Shown: positions 52,656-62,511, numbered from the stretch's first letter. The stretch is 64,000 nt of DNA from Hymenobacter sp. BT730 (GCF_030542105.1 NZ_JAUOFB010000001.1:310001-374000), one strand, 5' to 3'. Notes: generated from the sequence alone by a model not told the origin. Translations and numbers: made by a program.

Positions 52656-55600
52656 TCAGCCGTTTGCGACTTCCAGCTGCACCGGCACCTTATACTCATC
52701 AAATTCCAGCACGGAACCGCCGTTTACATCGGCCGCGAAATTCAGAGCCAGGGCCTGCACTTCGGTGCGGATGTAGTCGCCGAACGACTGCACGGCGGCT
52801 TCCAACTCGGGCTGCTGGCCCAGGGTCACGCGGATTTTGTCCTGCACTTCCAGGCCGCTGTCTTTACGCAGGTTCTGCAGGCGGTTTACCAGCTCGCGGG
52901 CCACGCCTTCCTGGCGCAGCTCCTCGGTCAGGGTTACGTCCAGGGCCACGGTCAAAGGGCCGTCAGTGGCAACCAGCCAGCCGGGCAAATCGTCGGTGCG
53001 GATTTCTACGTCGTCGGGGGCGAGGGTATAGGTTTCGCCTTCGATTTCCACGGTCAGCTGACCGGTTTTTTCCAGGGTGCTGATTTCCTCGGCCGTCATC
53101 TGCTGAATCCGGGCCCCTACTACCTTCAGTTTCGGCCCGTATTGCTGGCCCAGGCGCTTGAAGTTGGGTTTCACGGACTTTACCAGCACACCGCTGGTAT
53201 CATCGAGAAACTCCACGTGCTTCACGTTCACCTCGGCGCAGATCAGGTCTTCTACCTTGCCTACCTGCTCCCGCGTGGTGTCGTTCAGAACGGGCACCAG
53301 AATACGCTGCAGGGGCTGGCGCACCTTCAGCACCGACTTTTTCCGCAGGGAGTGGGTGAGCGAAGAAATACGCTGGGCCAGTTCCATTCGCTCTTCCAGC
53401 GCCTTGTCGATGCGCGCCTCATCGGCCTGCACCAGCAGCGTGAGGTGTACCGATTCGGGCGCCAGGGGCGTGTTTTTGGCTACAGCCTCCTCGCGCATAG
53501 CGTCCGTCATGTTCTTGTAGAGCCATTCGCCGAAGAAGGGCGCAATAGGAGCCATAAGCTGGGCCACCACCACCAGGCATTCCTGCAGGGTTTCGTAGGC
53601 GGCGCGCTTATCCTGGGTCAGCTCGCCCTTCCAGAAACGGCGGCGAGAGAGGCGCACGTGCCAGTTGGAGAGCTGGTCAGTAACGAAATCCTGGATGGCG
53701 CGGGCGGCCTTGGTGGGGTCGTAGGCATCATAGTGGCCACGCACTTCCACGATGAGGGACTGAAGCTTGGAGAGAATCCAGCGGTCCAGCTCACTTAATT
53801 CCGAGTGCGGTACCCGGTCAAACTCGCGGGCCTGGAAGCCATCGAGGTTGGCGTAGAGAGCGTAGAACGAGTAAGTGTTGAACAGCGTGCCGAAAAAGCG
53901 GCGCTGCACCTCCGTAATGCCGGCCAGGTCGAACTTTAGGTTGTCCCAGGGCTGGGCGTTGGCAATCATGTACCAGCGGGTGGCGTCGGGGCCATACTGG
54001 CTGATGGTGGCAAACGGATCCACGGCGTTGCCGAGGCGCTTGCTCATCTTGTTGCCGTTTTTGTCCAGCACCAGGCCGTTAGCCATTACGTTTTTGAAGG
54101 CTACGGAGTCTTCCAGCATCACGGCCAGCGCGTGCAGGGTGAAGAACCACCCGCGGGTCTGGTCCACGCCTTCGGCAATGAAATCAGCGGGGAAATTCTT
54201 CTCAAACTTCTCCTTGTTCTCCAGCGGGTAGTGCCACTGGGCGTAAGGCATCGCGCCGCTATCAAACCACACGTCGATGAGGTCGGTTTCGCGGTACATG
54301 GGCTGGCCGGAGGGCGAAACGAGGAAAATATCATCTACGTAGGGCCGGTGCAGATCCATTTTCTGGCCGTTGGCCAGGGGGTTGTGGGTCATGATTTCGG
54401 CCGATACGGCCTTGTCAATCTCCTGCCGCAGCTGCTCCATGGAGCCAATGCACAGCTCCTCCGAGCCATCCTGGGTGCGCCAAATAGGCAAGGGCGTGCC
54501 CCAATAGCGCGAGCGGCTCAGGTTCCAGTCCACCAGGTTTTCCAGCCAGTTGCCAAAGCGGCCGGTGCCGGTGCTTTCCGGCTTCCAGTTGATGGTTTTG
54601 TTGAGCTCGATGAGCCGGTCTTTCACCGCCGTGGTTTTGATAAACCAAGAGTCCAGCGGGTAGTAGAGCACGGGCTTGTCGGTGCGCCAGCAGTGCGGGT
54701 AAGTGTGCTCGTATTTCTCCACTTTGAAGGCCGTGCCATCCCCTTTCATGCGGATGGCAATGCTTTCGTCCAGCGTTTTGTAGTCGGCGCCGGACTGGTC
54801 GTGGCCGTCGTAATTTTTCACCCAGCGGCCGCCAAATTCGCCCATTTGGGCTACGTAGCGGCCGGTGCGGTCTACAATGGGCGTGGGCTTGCCTTCGGCG
54901 TCCGTCACCATCAGGGCGGGCACGTCGTTCTGCTGCGCTACCCGGAAGTCATCGGCCCCAAAGGTGGGCGAGATGTGCACAATACCGGTACCGTCTTCGG
55001 TGGTAACAAAGTCGCCGGGAATTACGCGGAAGGCGCGCTCTTCCCCTTCAAAAGCCGGGAAGCCTTTGTCCTGGCCGAACAGCCGCTCATACTTGATGCC
55101 CACCAGGTCGGCGCCTTTGAAGGTGCTTTCGATGCGCCAGGGCAGCACTTTGTCGCCGGGCTTGAAGTCTTCAAACGAGGCATCTTTACCCTTCTCCGAG
55201 AAGTAGCGACCTACCAACGCCTCCGCCAGCACAACCCGAATAGGCGCGTAGGTATAGGGGTTGAAAGTGCTTACCAGCACGTAGGGAATGTTCTTACCCA
55301 CGGCCAGACCGGTGTTGGCCGGCAAAGTCCACGGCGTGGTGGTCCAGGCGAGGATATACACCTCGGGCTCTGAATTGCCAAACAGTTTTTCCGATTTCTC
55401 GTCGCGCTTCACCTTGAACTGGGCCACAATGGTCGTGTCCTTCACGTCGCGGTAAGTACCGGGCTGGTTCAGCTCGTGCGACGATAGGCCCGTGCCGGCG
55501 GCCGGCGAGTAAGGCTGAATGGTGTAGCCTTTGTAGAGCAGGCCTTTGTCATAAAGCTTTTTGAGCAGGGCCCAGCAGCTTTCAATGTACTCCGGCTCGA

Positions 55601-56054
55601 AGGTGATGTAGGGGTCGTCGAGGTCTACCCAATAGCCCATTTTCTCGGTGAGGTCGTCCCACTGGGCTTTGAAGCGCATCACGGTTTCGCGGCAGCGCTG
55701 GTTGTATTCCTCAATGCTGATTTTCTTGCCGATATCCTCCTTCGTGATACCCAACTCCTTTTCCACCTGCAGCTCAATGGGCAGGCCGTGGGTGTCCCAG
55801 CCGCCTTTGCGGTTCACCTGCTTGCCCAGCAGCGTCTGGTAGCGGCAGAAGATATCCTTCACGGTGCGGGCCATCACGTGGTGAATGCCGGGGGCACCGT
55901 TCGCCGAAGGCGGACCTTCGTAAAACACGAACGTAGGCTGCCCTTCCCGGGTGCTCACGCTCTTCTCAAAGATGCCGTTCTGCTTCCACCACGCCAGGAT
56001 ATCGGTGCCGACCTGGCCGTAGTTGAGTGGCTGCTTGTATTCGGGGTAGTTCAT
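52656..56054 (-). CDS. ileS: Isoleucine--tRNA ligase (long type)
   Basis: 1132 residues, about 200 more than E. coli IleS. Class I motifs are in order: SANGAPGIHHVMART (HIGH-equivalent, GIHH), KGGWDTHGLPIELQVEKELG, the editing region, and KMSKRLGN for KMSKS. SRSRYWGTPLPIW and the C-terminal zinc-less tail follow. The length and the TVKDIFCRYQTLLGKQVNRKGG segment match the eukaryote-like type-2 IleS class found in Bacteroidota. It starts just past the palindromic repeat copy 2. Confidence 0.96.
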   Translation of the reverse strand: MNYPEYKQPLNYGQVGTDILAWWKQNGIFEKSVSTREGQPTFVFYEGPPSANGAPGIHHVMARTVKDIFCRYQTLLGKQVNRKGGWDTHGLPIELQVEKELGITKEDIGKKISIEEYNQRCRETVMRFKAQWDDLTEKMGYWVDLDDPYITFEPEYIESCWALLKKLYDKGLLYKGYTIQPYSPAAGTGLSSHELNQPGTYRDVKDTTIVAQFKVKRDEKSEKLFGNSEPEVYILAWTTTPWTLPANTGLAVGKNIPYVLVSTFNPYTYAPIRVVLAEALVGRYFSEKGKDASFEDFKPGDKVLPWRIESTFKGADLVGIKYERLFGQDKGFPAFEGEERAFRVIPGDFVTTEDGTGIVHISPTFGADDFRVAQQNDVPALMVTDAEGKPTPIVDRTGRYVAQMGEFGGRWVKNYDGHDQSGADYKTLDESIAIRMKGDGTAFKVEKYEHTYPHCWRTDKPVLYYPLDSWFIKTTAVKDRLIELNKTINWKPESTGTGRFGNWLENLVDWNLSRSRYWGTPLPIWRTQDGSEELCIGSMEQLRQEIDKAVSAEIMTHNPLANGQKMDLHRPYVDDIFLVSPSGQPMYRETDLIDVWFDSGAMPYAQWHYPLENKEKFEKNFPADFIAEGVDQTRGWFFTLHALAVMLEDSVAFKNVMANGLVLDKNGNKMSKRLGNAVDPFATISQYGPDATRWYMIANAQPWDNLKFDLAGITEVQRRFFGTLFNTYSFYALYANLDGFQAREFDRVPHSELSELDRWILSKLQSLIVEVRGHYDAYDPTKAARAIQDFVTDQLSNWHVRLSRRRFWKGELTQDKRAAYETLQECLVVVAQLMAPIAPFFGEWLYKNMTDAMREEAVAKNTPLAPESVHLTLLVQADEARIDKALEERMELAQRISSLTHSLRKKSVLKVRQPLQRILVPVLNDTTREQVGKVEDLICAEVNVKHVEFLDDTSGVLVKSVKPNFKRLGQQYGPKLKVVGARIQQMTAEEISTLEKTGQLTVEIEGETYTLAPDDVEIRTDDLPGWLVATDGPLTVALDVTLTEELRQEGVARELVNRLQNLRKDSGLEVQDKIRVTLGQQPELEAAVQSFGDYIRTEVQALALNFAADVNGGSVLEFDEYKVPVQLEVANG

Positions 56055-56077
56055 TGAGTGGGTATGTTATAACAGAA

Positions 56078-56180
56078 CGTCATGCAGAGGCGCGAGCCGA
56101 AGCATCTCGCGTGCTGACGTTATGGGTCTATTGTAATTACTACCCAAGCGAGATGCTTCGGCTTGCGCCTCTGCATGACG
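56078..56180. repeat. Long palindromic repeat element, copy 2
   Basis: Two 33-bp arms (56078-56110 and 56148-56180) are inverted copies with one mismatch, 37 bp apart. It lies 15 bp past the stop of the MMPL gene and about 24 bp before the ileS start. It shares the sequences described under copy 1 but differs between them, so it is a family, not a recent duplication. Confidence 0.92.
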
Positions 56181-56195
56181 GGCAGGCAGGTGTTT

Positions 56196-58622
56196 TTAAG
56201 CTTCCAGTTTCGGCTGCACGGTGATGCGGTCCAGGTCGAGTTCCAGGTCGTCGTCTTCAACCAGGTACGAATCATCGTAATGCTGAATCAGCGAGTTATC
56301 AATGGTTTCGTCCTTGCCGTGCTCGAAGGTAACGAGCAAAGATGGGAGCAGAATCAGGTTCGAGAAATTGGTTATCAGCAGCGAAGCCGACATGAGCAGT
56401 CCCAGCGCCTTGGTGCCGCCAAACTCAGAGAAGGCAAACACGGAAAAGCCCAGAAACAGCACAATACTGGTGTAAATCATGCTGGTGCCCGCCTCGCTCA
56501 GCGTGGTGCTGATGGCGGCCCGCACCCGGCGGCCATTCACGGCCAGCTCCTGCCGGAACTTGGCCAGCAGGTGAATGGAGTTGTCCCCATCAATACCCAG
56601 CGCAATGCTGAAAATGAGGGCCGTGCTCGGCTTCAGCGGAATGCCAAAATAGCCCATCAGGCCACCCGTGAGCAGCAGGGTAACCAGGTTGGGCAGCAGG
56701 GTGAAGAACACCGCCCGGATGCTGCGGAACAGAATCATCACCACCAAGCCGACCAGCACAAAGGCGAGGATCAGGCTTTCCTTCAGCATGCCAATGAGGT
56801 ACTCATTGCCCTTGGTGAAGAGAATAGTAGTGCCTGTCATCTTCACATCCATGCCAGTGCCATTGAAAATTTGCCGGATCTGGGGCTGAATCTGACGGGT
56901 GAGCAGGGTGTCGAGGTTACGGGAGCCGATGTCGGCAATTTTCAGCGAAATGCGGGCCTGCTGACCGGTAGAGTCGATGAAGGAGCGCAGCAGCTTGCTG
57001 TCCATACTGCCGCCTTTTTTCTGGGAGCGGGCCAGGTAGCTCAGGATAAAGTTCTTCTCCGAGTTATCGGGCAGGCGGTAATACTGCGGGTCGTCGTTGT
57101 AGAAAGCCTGGGTAGAGGCTTTCAGGAACGTTACGATGCTGACGGGCGTGGTGAGTACGGGCTGCGTGCTCAGGAACTTCTCCAGCCGGTCAATCTTTTC
57201 CAGGTTTTTCAGCTTCAGAATGCCCTTTTTCTTGCCGGTATCCACCACTATTTCCAGGGGCATCACGCCATTGAAGTGCTGCTCAAAGAACTTCAGGTCG
57301 GAGTTTACGGACGAATCCTTGGGCAGATCATCCACCATATAAGACACCGATTTCACCTTGGCAATGCCAAAAATGGAGAGCGTAACCAGGGCGGCGGCAA
57401 TCAGATACACCGTACCACGGCGCTCCAGCACCAGGTAGTCGAAGAACTCGAGCAGCTTGGTCAGGGGCTTGGCTTCCAGGTGTTCCAGCTGCTTGGCCGT
57501 GGGCGGCGGCAGGTAGGTGAACACAATGGGCATCAGAATAAAAGAGATGATGAAAGCCACGAAGATGTTGATGGTGGCCACCAGCCCAAACTGATACAGA
57601 ATGGCAATATTGGTGAAGCAGAACACCACAAAGCCAATGGCCGTGGTGGTGTTGTTCATGAGCGTAACCAGCCCGATTTTGCGGATAACCCGCGTCATAG
57701 CCAGTACCTGATTACCGGATTTTCGGTAGTCGTAGTGGTAGCGGCTGAGCAGATAGGTGCAGTTGGGGATGCCGATAACGATGATAATACTGGGAATCAG
57801 GCCCGTGAGCAGGTTGATTTTGTAGCCCAGCAGCACCATGGAGCCTAGGCACCACACCACTACCACCAGCACAATGAGCAGCGGAAACACCACCGCCGAC
57901 CACGTGCGGAAGAACATAAGAAGCGTGAGGGCCATCATCACCACCGTCAGGCCCACGAAAAACTTCATTTCGCCGGCCACTTTGGTGGTCATGGTAGAGC
58001 GCACGTAGGGCAGGCCGGCGTAGTGCAGCCGGATGCCGGTTTTCTGCTGAAACCGCTCGGCGTGGCCCAGAATCTCCTTCATTACTGACTCCCGCTTGGA
58101 AGAGTTCAGGTACTTGGGGTCCATGGTGAGGGCCAGCAGTGTGGCGCCGGTAGTGGGCGAAATCAGCTGGCCTTTGTAGAACTCCTGGCGGTTGACTACG
58201 CCCATTAAAGAGTCCAGCTCGCGCTGGGTCTGAGGGAAGCGCCGGAAGATGGGGCTGGCCCGGAAGCTCTGCGTGGCCGTGTCTTTCTCCAGCTTAATGA
58301 GCTTGGTAACGGACAGCACCCCGCTCACGCCTTCTACTTTATTCAGGGTATCGGTGAGAATACGCAGTTCATTAAAGTTGCCCAGCCGGTACACCGAGCT
58401 GTCCTGCATACCCAGCACCAGCACGTTGCCGTCCTCGCCAAACGTCCGCTTGAAGCGCTGGAAATAGACCATGTCCGGGTCGGTGGGCGACACCACCTGA
58501 GCAAAGTCGTAGGTCATCTCGACTTTGCGGGCCTGCCAGCCCATAAACACCGTTATAGCGGCCAGGAGCAGGACCAGAAGCCGCCGGTTCTTAATGATGA
58601 ATAAGGCGAGTTTACTCCACAT
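56196..58622 (-). CDS. RND/MMPL-family exporter
   Basis: 808 residues with about twelve membrane segments in two halves: one after residue 10, five at about 225-400, and six after about 620. The two large periplasmic regions are typical for RND proteins, and GIDGDNSIHLLAKFRQEL with the nearby acidic residue matches the MMPL class. No adaptor or outer-membrane partner is adjacent, which favours the MMPL-like group over tripartite efflux pumps. The substrate is likely a lipid or hopanoid-type molecule, but unproven. Confidence 0.9.
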   Translation of the reverse strand: MWSKLALFIIKNRRLLVLLLAAITVFMGWQARKVEMTYDFAQVVSPTDPDMVYFQRFKRTFGEDGNVLVLGMQDSSVYRLGNFNELRILTDTLNKVEGVSGVLSVTKLIKLEKDTATQSFRASPIFRRFPQTQRELDSLMGVVNRQEFYKGQLISPTTGATLLALTMDPKYLNSSKRESVMKEILGHAERFQQKTGIRLHYAGLPYVRSTMTTKVAGEMKFFVGLTVVMMALTLLMFFRTWSAVVFPLLIVLVVVVWCLGSMVLLGYKINLLTGLIPSIIIVIGIPNCTYLLSRYHYDYRKSGNQVLAMTRVIRKIGLVTLMNNTTTAIGFVVFCFTNIAILYQFGLVATINIFVAFIISFILMPIVFTYLPPPTAKQLEHLEAKPLTKLLEFFDYLVLERRGTVYLIAAALVTLSIFGIAKVKSVSYMVDDLPKDSSVNSDLKFFEQHFNGVMPLEIVVDTGKKKGILKLKNLEKIDRLEKFLSTQPVLTTPVSIVTFLKASTQAFYNDDPQYYRLPDNSEKNFILSYLARSQKKGGSMDSKLLRSFIDSTGQQARISLKIADIGSRNLDTLLTRQIQPQIRQIFNGTGMDVKMTGTTILFTKGNEYLIGMLKESLILAFVLVGLVVMILFRSIRAVFFTLLPNLVTLLLTGGLMGYFGIPLKPSTALIFSIALGIDGDNSIHLLAKFRQELAVNGRRVRAAISTTLSEAGTSMIYTSIVLFLGFSVFAFSEFGGTKALGLLMSASLLITNFSNLILLPSLLVTFEHGKDETIDNSLIQHYDDSYLVEDDDLELDLDRITVQPKLEA

Positions 58623-58639
58623 AGGCCGCTAAAATGGAG

Positions 58640-58647
58640 CAAAGGTA
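58640..58647 (-). promoter_or_regulatory. Candidate -7 element of the MMPL gene
   Basis: TACCTTTG on the minus strand (perfect TAnnTTTG), 18 bp before the start codon. No clear -33 element. Confidence 0.4.
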
Positions 58648-58854
58648 CGGAATCAGGTAATGCCGGTATAAACTGGCTAACAGGTTAACTTTAATCGTAT
58701 CGGCCGGCGACAAAATTATTTGGACTTCTACGCGAAATATTCTTAAAAATATGAGCAACTTTGTAGTGCTTTATCAACGTAAAAACCCTTAAACGGCTTC
58801 CTATCCAATACTTTAATTGCACTATAATTAACAAAGCCTGCCTTTTCCCATTAT

Positions 58855-59259
58855 ATGACTTTGTACCAAACTCCGGAAGCGTCCCTGACTTATCATCACG
58901 CTACTGAAACCCTGCATCTGAGCTATAACGCAACCCGGTTGTCGGTTTCGTTTGGACAAGCATACCAGCGGGCGCTGGAGGAAATGCTGGGCAAGAACGT
59001 GGGCAAGCTCTTGCTTGATCTGAAGCGCAACGCCCCGCCAACCGATGAAGAAGACCAGATTCTGGGCCCCTTGGTTAGCAAAATCCCCAATACTTTCAAC
59101 CGGCCCATTTTTATTGCCGCCGTCCTTTCCGAAGGCCAGTATCAGTATCAGATTGGCAACTACTCCGCCGGCGTAGGCAATACCATCACCCCCGAAAACG
59201 TAGAGTTCAATTATTTCACCTCCCGCAAGGAGGCCGCCGCCTGGCTCGGCGACAACTAG
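58855..59259 (+). CDS. STAS-like conserved protein
   Basis: 134 residues. The alternating strand/helix pattern (LTYHHATETLHLSYNA, YQRALEEMLGKNVGKLLLDLKRN, RPIFIAAVLSEGQ) and a C-terminal SRKEAAAWL resemble STAS/SEC14-like small proteins of Hymenobacter-type genomes. No enzyme motif or phosphorylation serine can be identified with certainty. It stands alone between two minus-strand genes and ends at a strong shared terminator. The function is unknown. Confidence 0.75.
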   Translation: MTLYQTPEASLTYHHATETLHLSYNATRLSVSFGQAYQRALEEMLGKNVGKLLLDLKRNAPPTDEEDQILGPLVSKIPNTFNRPIFIAAVLSEGQYQYQIGNYSAGVGNTITPENVEFNYFTSRKEAAAWLGDN

Positions 59260-59293
59260 CACTCTCACACCTGTTGCACTGATTACCGCATAA

Positions 59294-59330
59294 CAAAAAG
59301 CCCCTGGATAGTCTATCCAGGGGCTTTTTG
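59294..59330. terminator. Bidirectional 17-bp perfect terminator
   Basis: CAAAAAGCCCCTGGATA and its exact complement with a 3-nt loop. It serves the convergent STAS-like gene and glyS. Confidence 0.93.
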
Positions 59331-59354
59331 TTGATAACTTCTTGATAAGTCAGT

Positions 59355-60875
59355 CTACAGCTTCTCGAAAATACGGGAGAAGCTCACGGCCTCCCCAATG
59401 TAGCTGCGCAGCTCGGCAATCGGCATGCGCGTCTGCTCGCGGGAGTCACGGTGACGGACGGTTACGGTGTCGTCTTCCAGCGTCTGGTGGTCAACGGCAA
59501 TGCAGAACGGCGTGCCGATAAGGTCCTGGCGGGTGTAGCGCGTACCAATGGAGTCCTTCTCCTCTACTACCAGGCGGAAGTCGTGGCGCAGGCTGTTGTA
59601 GATTTCGTTGGCCTTCTCGGGCAGCCCGTCCTTTTTCACCAGCGGGAAAATGGCGGCTTTTACCGGGGCCACGGCCGGGTGCAGGCGCAGCAGCTTGCGG
59701 GTTTTGGTTTTCTGCTCCTCCCCTTCACCCTCGGTAAGGGTTTCTTCCTGGAACGCCTGGCAGAGCGTGGCCAGGAACAGACGGTCGGCGCCCACGGAGG
59801 TTTCTACCACGTAGGGCACATAGTTTCCGTAGGGCTTGCCGGTTTCGGGGTTGATGTCGTTATCGAAGTAGTTCTGCTTTTTGCGGCTCAGCGTCTGGTG
59901 CTGGGTCAGATCGAAGTCGGAGCGGGAGTGTATGCCCTCGATTTCCTTGAAGCCGAAGGGAAATTCAAACTCGATATCCACGGCGGCTTTGGCGTAGTGG
60001 GCCAGCTTGTCGTGGTCGTGGAAGCGAAGCTTGTCGGAGGGTAGGCCCAGAGCCTCGTGCCAGCGGCGGCGGGTTTCTTTCCACACGTTGTACCACTCGC
60101 CTTCGGTGCCAGGGCGCACAAAGAATTGCATCTCCATCTGCTCAAACTCCCGCATGCGGAAAATGAACTGGCGGGCCACAATTTCATTCCGGAAGGCCTT
60201 ACCAATCTGGGCAATGCCGAAAGGCACCTTCTGCCGCGCCGACTTCTGTACGTTCAGGAAGTTGACGAAAATGCCCTGAGCAGTTTCGGGGCGCAGATAA
60301 ATCAGTGAGGAGTCACCAGCCACGGCGCCCACCTGCGTGGAGAACATCAGGTTAAACTGGCGCACATCGGTCCAGTTCCCGGTTTTGCTGATGGGACAGG
60401 TAATCTTTTCCTCGATGATGAGTTGCTTCACGCCGGCCAGGTCCTCGGCGGTGAGCAGGCGGCCCATTTCAGCCAGCAGCGCATCGGCGCGGGTTTTGTC
60501 GCCGGCGTTTTCGTACTCGGCGGCTTTTTCCTCCAGCAGCACATCGGCGCGGTAGCGCTTCTTGCTGTCGAGGTTGTCAATCATAGGGTCGGAAAAGCCG
60601 TCGATATGGCCGGAGGCTTTCCAGGTGAGCGGGTGCATGAAGATGGCCGCATCAATGCCCACCACGTTCTGGTTGAGCTGGGTCATGGCTTTCCACCAGA
60701 GCTGTTTGAGGTTGTTTTTCAGCTCTACGCCGTTGGGACCATAGTCGTACACGGCGGCCAGGCCATCGTAAATTTCGGAGGAGGGGAACACGAAACCGTA
60801 TTCCTTGGCGTGGGCCACAATGTCGGCCAGCGTGCCTTCGGTGGTATTGGCGGATTGCTGCGGTTGCTTGCTCAT
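59355..60875 (-). CDS. glyS: Glycine--tRNA ligase (dimeric type)
   Basis: 506 residues, the class II dimeric GlyRS type. Seen: YGFVFPSSEIYDGLAAVYDYGPNG (start of the catalytic domain), RPETAQGIFVNF (motif 2 region), FRNEIVARQFIFRMREFEQMEMQFF, and SVGADRLFLATL with motif 3. The C-terminal anticodon-binding domain is complete. A -7 element lies only 5 bp before the ATG. Confidence 0.96.
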   Translation of the reverse strand: MSKQPQQSANTTEGTLADIVAHAKEYGFVFPSSEIYDGLAAVYDYGPNGVELKNNLKQLWWKAMTQLNQNVVGIDAAIFMHPLTWKASGHIDGFSDPMIDNLDSKKRYRADVLLEEKAAEYENAGDKTRADALLAEMGRLLTAEDLAGVKQLIIEEKITCPISKTGNWTDVRQFNLMFSTQVGAVAGDSSLIYLRPETAQGIFVNFLNVQKSARQKVPFGIAQIGKAFRNEIVARQFIFRMREFEQMEMQFFVRPGTEGEWYNVWKETRRRWHEALGLPSDKLRFHDHDKLAHYAKAAVDIEFEFPFGFKEIEGIHSRSDFDLTQHQTLSRKKQNYFDNDINPETGKPYGNYVPYVVETSVGADRLFLATLCQAFQEETLTEGEGEEQKTKTRKLLRLHPAVAPVKAAIFPLVKKDGLPEKANEIYNSLRHDFRLVVEEKDSIGTRYTRQDLIGTPFCIAVDHQTLEDDTVTVRHRDSREQTRMPIAELRSYIGEAVSFSRIFEKL

Positions 60876-60880
60876 AGCTG

Positions 60881-60888
60881 CAAAAGTA
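60881..60888 (-). promoter_or_regulatory. Candidate -7 element immediately before glyS
   Basis: TACTTTTG on the minus strand, 5 bp before the ATG; the transcript would be leaderless or nearly so. -33 unclear. Confidence 0.4.
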
Positions 60889-60991
60889 GCAGAAGCTTTA
60901 GCTTGTTACAGCATAGCACCCAGCCGGAACATGAACTGCAATCCTACGTTAAGCGCAAACAAGGCACCCCATCAGTAACAATTTGATAACA

Positions 60992-61021
60992 TTGCCCCGG
61001 TTTCCGACAAACCTACCTTTG
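60992..61021 (+). promoter_or_regulatory. pitA promoter
   Basis: TTG (60992-60994), 19-nt spacer and perfect -7 element TACCTTTG (61014-61021), 32 bp before the ATG. This is the best-spaced promoter in the window. Confidence 0.7.
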
Positions 61022-61053
61022 CCGTATTCATTTTTTTACCAATCCTCCCCTCT

Positions 61054-62454
61054 ATGTTTGGCTTAGAGCCTCATGTGCTGCTACTGCTAGTACTTTGTTT
61101 GGTAGCAGCCTGCGCATTCGAATTTGTAAATGGCTTTCATGATACGGCCAACGCCGTAGCAACCGTCATCTACACCAACACGCTGCGCCCCTGGGTGGCG
61201 GTGGTATGGTCAGCGTTCTGGAATTTCATTGGCGTATTTGCCGGTGGTATTGCCGTGGCCATGGGCATTGTGTACCTGCTGCCGGTAGAAAGCCTGGTAG
61301 ACCAGAACGTATATCACGGCATAGCCATGGTAGGTGCCCTGATTCTGTCAGCTATTCTCTGGAACGTGGGCACCTGGTACTATGGCATTCCGGCCTCCAG
61401 CTCCCACGCGCTTATTGGCTCCATTCTGGGCGTAGGCATTGCCTTCTCCCTGCTGCCGGGCTCTAGTGGTGCGGCCGTAAACTGGAGCAAGGCCAGCGAA
61501 ACCGGCCTGGCCCTGCTCATTGGTCCGCTGTTTGGCTTCACGCTCACCATCATCCTGATGTTTATCCTGAAGCGCTTTGTGCGCAACAAGGCCATCTTCA
61601 AGGAGCCCCACAAGCGCAAGCCCCCACCCCTGTGGATCCGGCTGGTGCTGGTGGTTACCTGCACACTGGTGAGCTTTTTCCACGGCTCCAACGATGGCCA
61701 GAAAGGTGTGGGCCTGATTATGCTGATCCTCATCGGCATTGTACCCACCTACTTTGCGCTTGACCACAGTAAAAACCCTTTGGATATGCGCGAGTCGCTG
61801 GCCCGGGTAGAATTGGTGGTTAGCAAGATAAATCCCCAGGAACTGAGCGCTTCAGAGCGCAAAAACCTGACGGAAGTGAAAGCACAGACCGCCACGCTGG
61901 ACAGCATTTTCCTAGGTAAAACCGATGTTTCGCAGATACCCCAGGACCAGCGCTTCCACATCCGCAAAGCCATTCTGCTGACCTACAGCCGGGCCAAGAA
62001 GATTATGGAAAGCGAGAAAGTAAGCCTGAGCACCGCCGACCGCAAAATCTACGATGAAGGCATTAAGGACATGCGCTCCTTCACTGACTATGCTCCCTGG
62101 GGCGTGCTCCTGATGGTGTCTTTGTCCCTAGGCGTGGGTACCATGGTAGGCTGGCAGCGCATTGTAAAAACCATTGGTGAGCGGATTGGTAAAGAGCACC
62201 TGACCTATGCGCAGGGCGCCTCCTCCGAGCTGGTAGCGGCCAGCATGATTGGTATCTCTACCTGGGCAGGCCTGCCGGCTTCTACCACCCACGTCTTGTC
62301 CTCGGCCATTGCCGGTTCTATGGTGGCCAACCGTGGCATCAAGAACCTGAATCCTCAAATGGTGCGCAATATTGCCCTGGCCTGGGTGCTGACCCTGCCG
62401 GTTACCATGTTCCTCTCGGGGGGCCTGTTTCTCTTGTTCCGGGCACTGATGTAG
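61054..62454 (+). CDS. pitA: Low-affinity inorganic phosphate transporter (Pit family)
   Basis: 466 residues with about eleven membrane segments. The two Pit repeats are seen: FVNGFHDTANAVATVIYT near the N-terminus, and VSFFHGSNDGQKGVGLIMLI in the second half. ASSSHALIGSI and PASTTHVLSSAIAGSM also match. A ~110-residue hydrophilic insert at about 230-345 is unusual in length. Phosphate is taken up with a proton or metal. It has its own promoter and a strong terminator. Confidence 0.94.
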   Translation: MFGLEPHVLLLLVLCLVAACAFEFVNGFHDTANAVATVIYTNTLRPWVAVVWSAFWNFIGVFAGGIAVAMGIVYLLPVESLVDQNVYHGIAMVGALILSAILWNVGTWYYGIPASSSHALIGSILGVGIAFSLLPGSSGAAVNWSKASETGLALLIGPLFGFTLTIILMFILKRFVRNKAIFKEPHKRKPPPLWIRLVLVVTCTLVSFFHGSNDGQKGVGLIMLILIGIVPTYFALDHSKNPLDMRESLARVELVVSKINPQELSASERKNLTEVKAQTATLDSIFLGKTDVSQIPQDQRFHIRKAILLTYSRAKKIMESEKVSLSTADRKIYDEGIKDMRSFTDYAPWGVLLMVSLSLGVGTMVGWQRIVKTIGERIGKEHLTYAQGASSELVAASMIGISTWAGLPASTTHVLSSAIAGSMVANRGIKNLNPQMVRNIALAWVLTLPVTMFLSGGLFLLFRALM

Positions 62455-62479
62455 GCAACTGCCACTCTTGAATAAGCAC

Positions 62480-62511
62480 AAAAAAGCCACCTCTTGCGGG
62501 GTGGCTTTTTT
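62480..62511 (+). terminator. pitA terminator
   Basis: AAAAAAGCCACC and GGTGGCTTTTTT form a near-perfect stem with T6, 26 bp after the stop. Confidence 0.93.

Noticed and set aside
54132..55373. Long plus-strand frame over ileS
   Set aside because: Antisense to fully conserved IleS motifs; similar shadows occur over rnr, PpiD and the MMPL gene.
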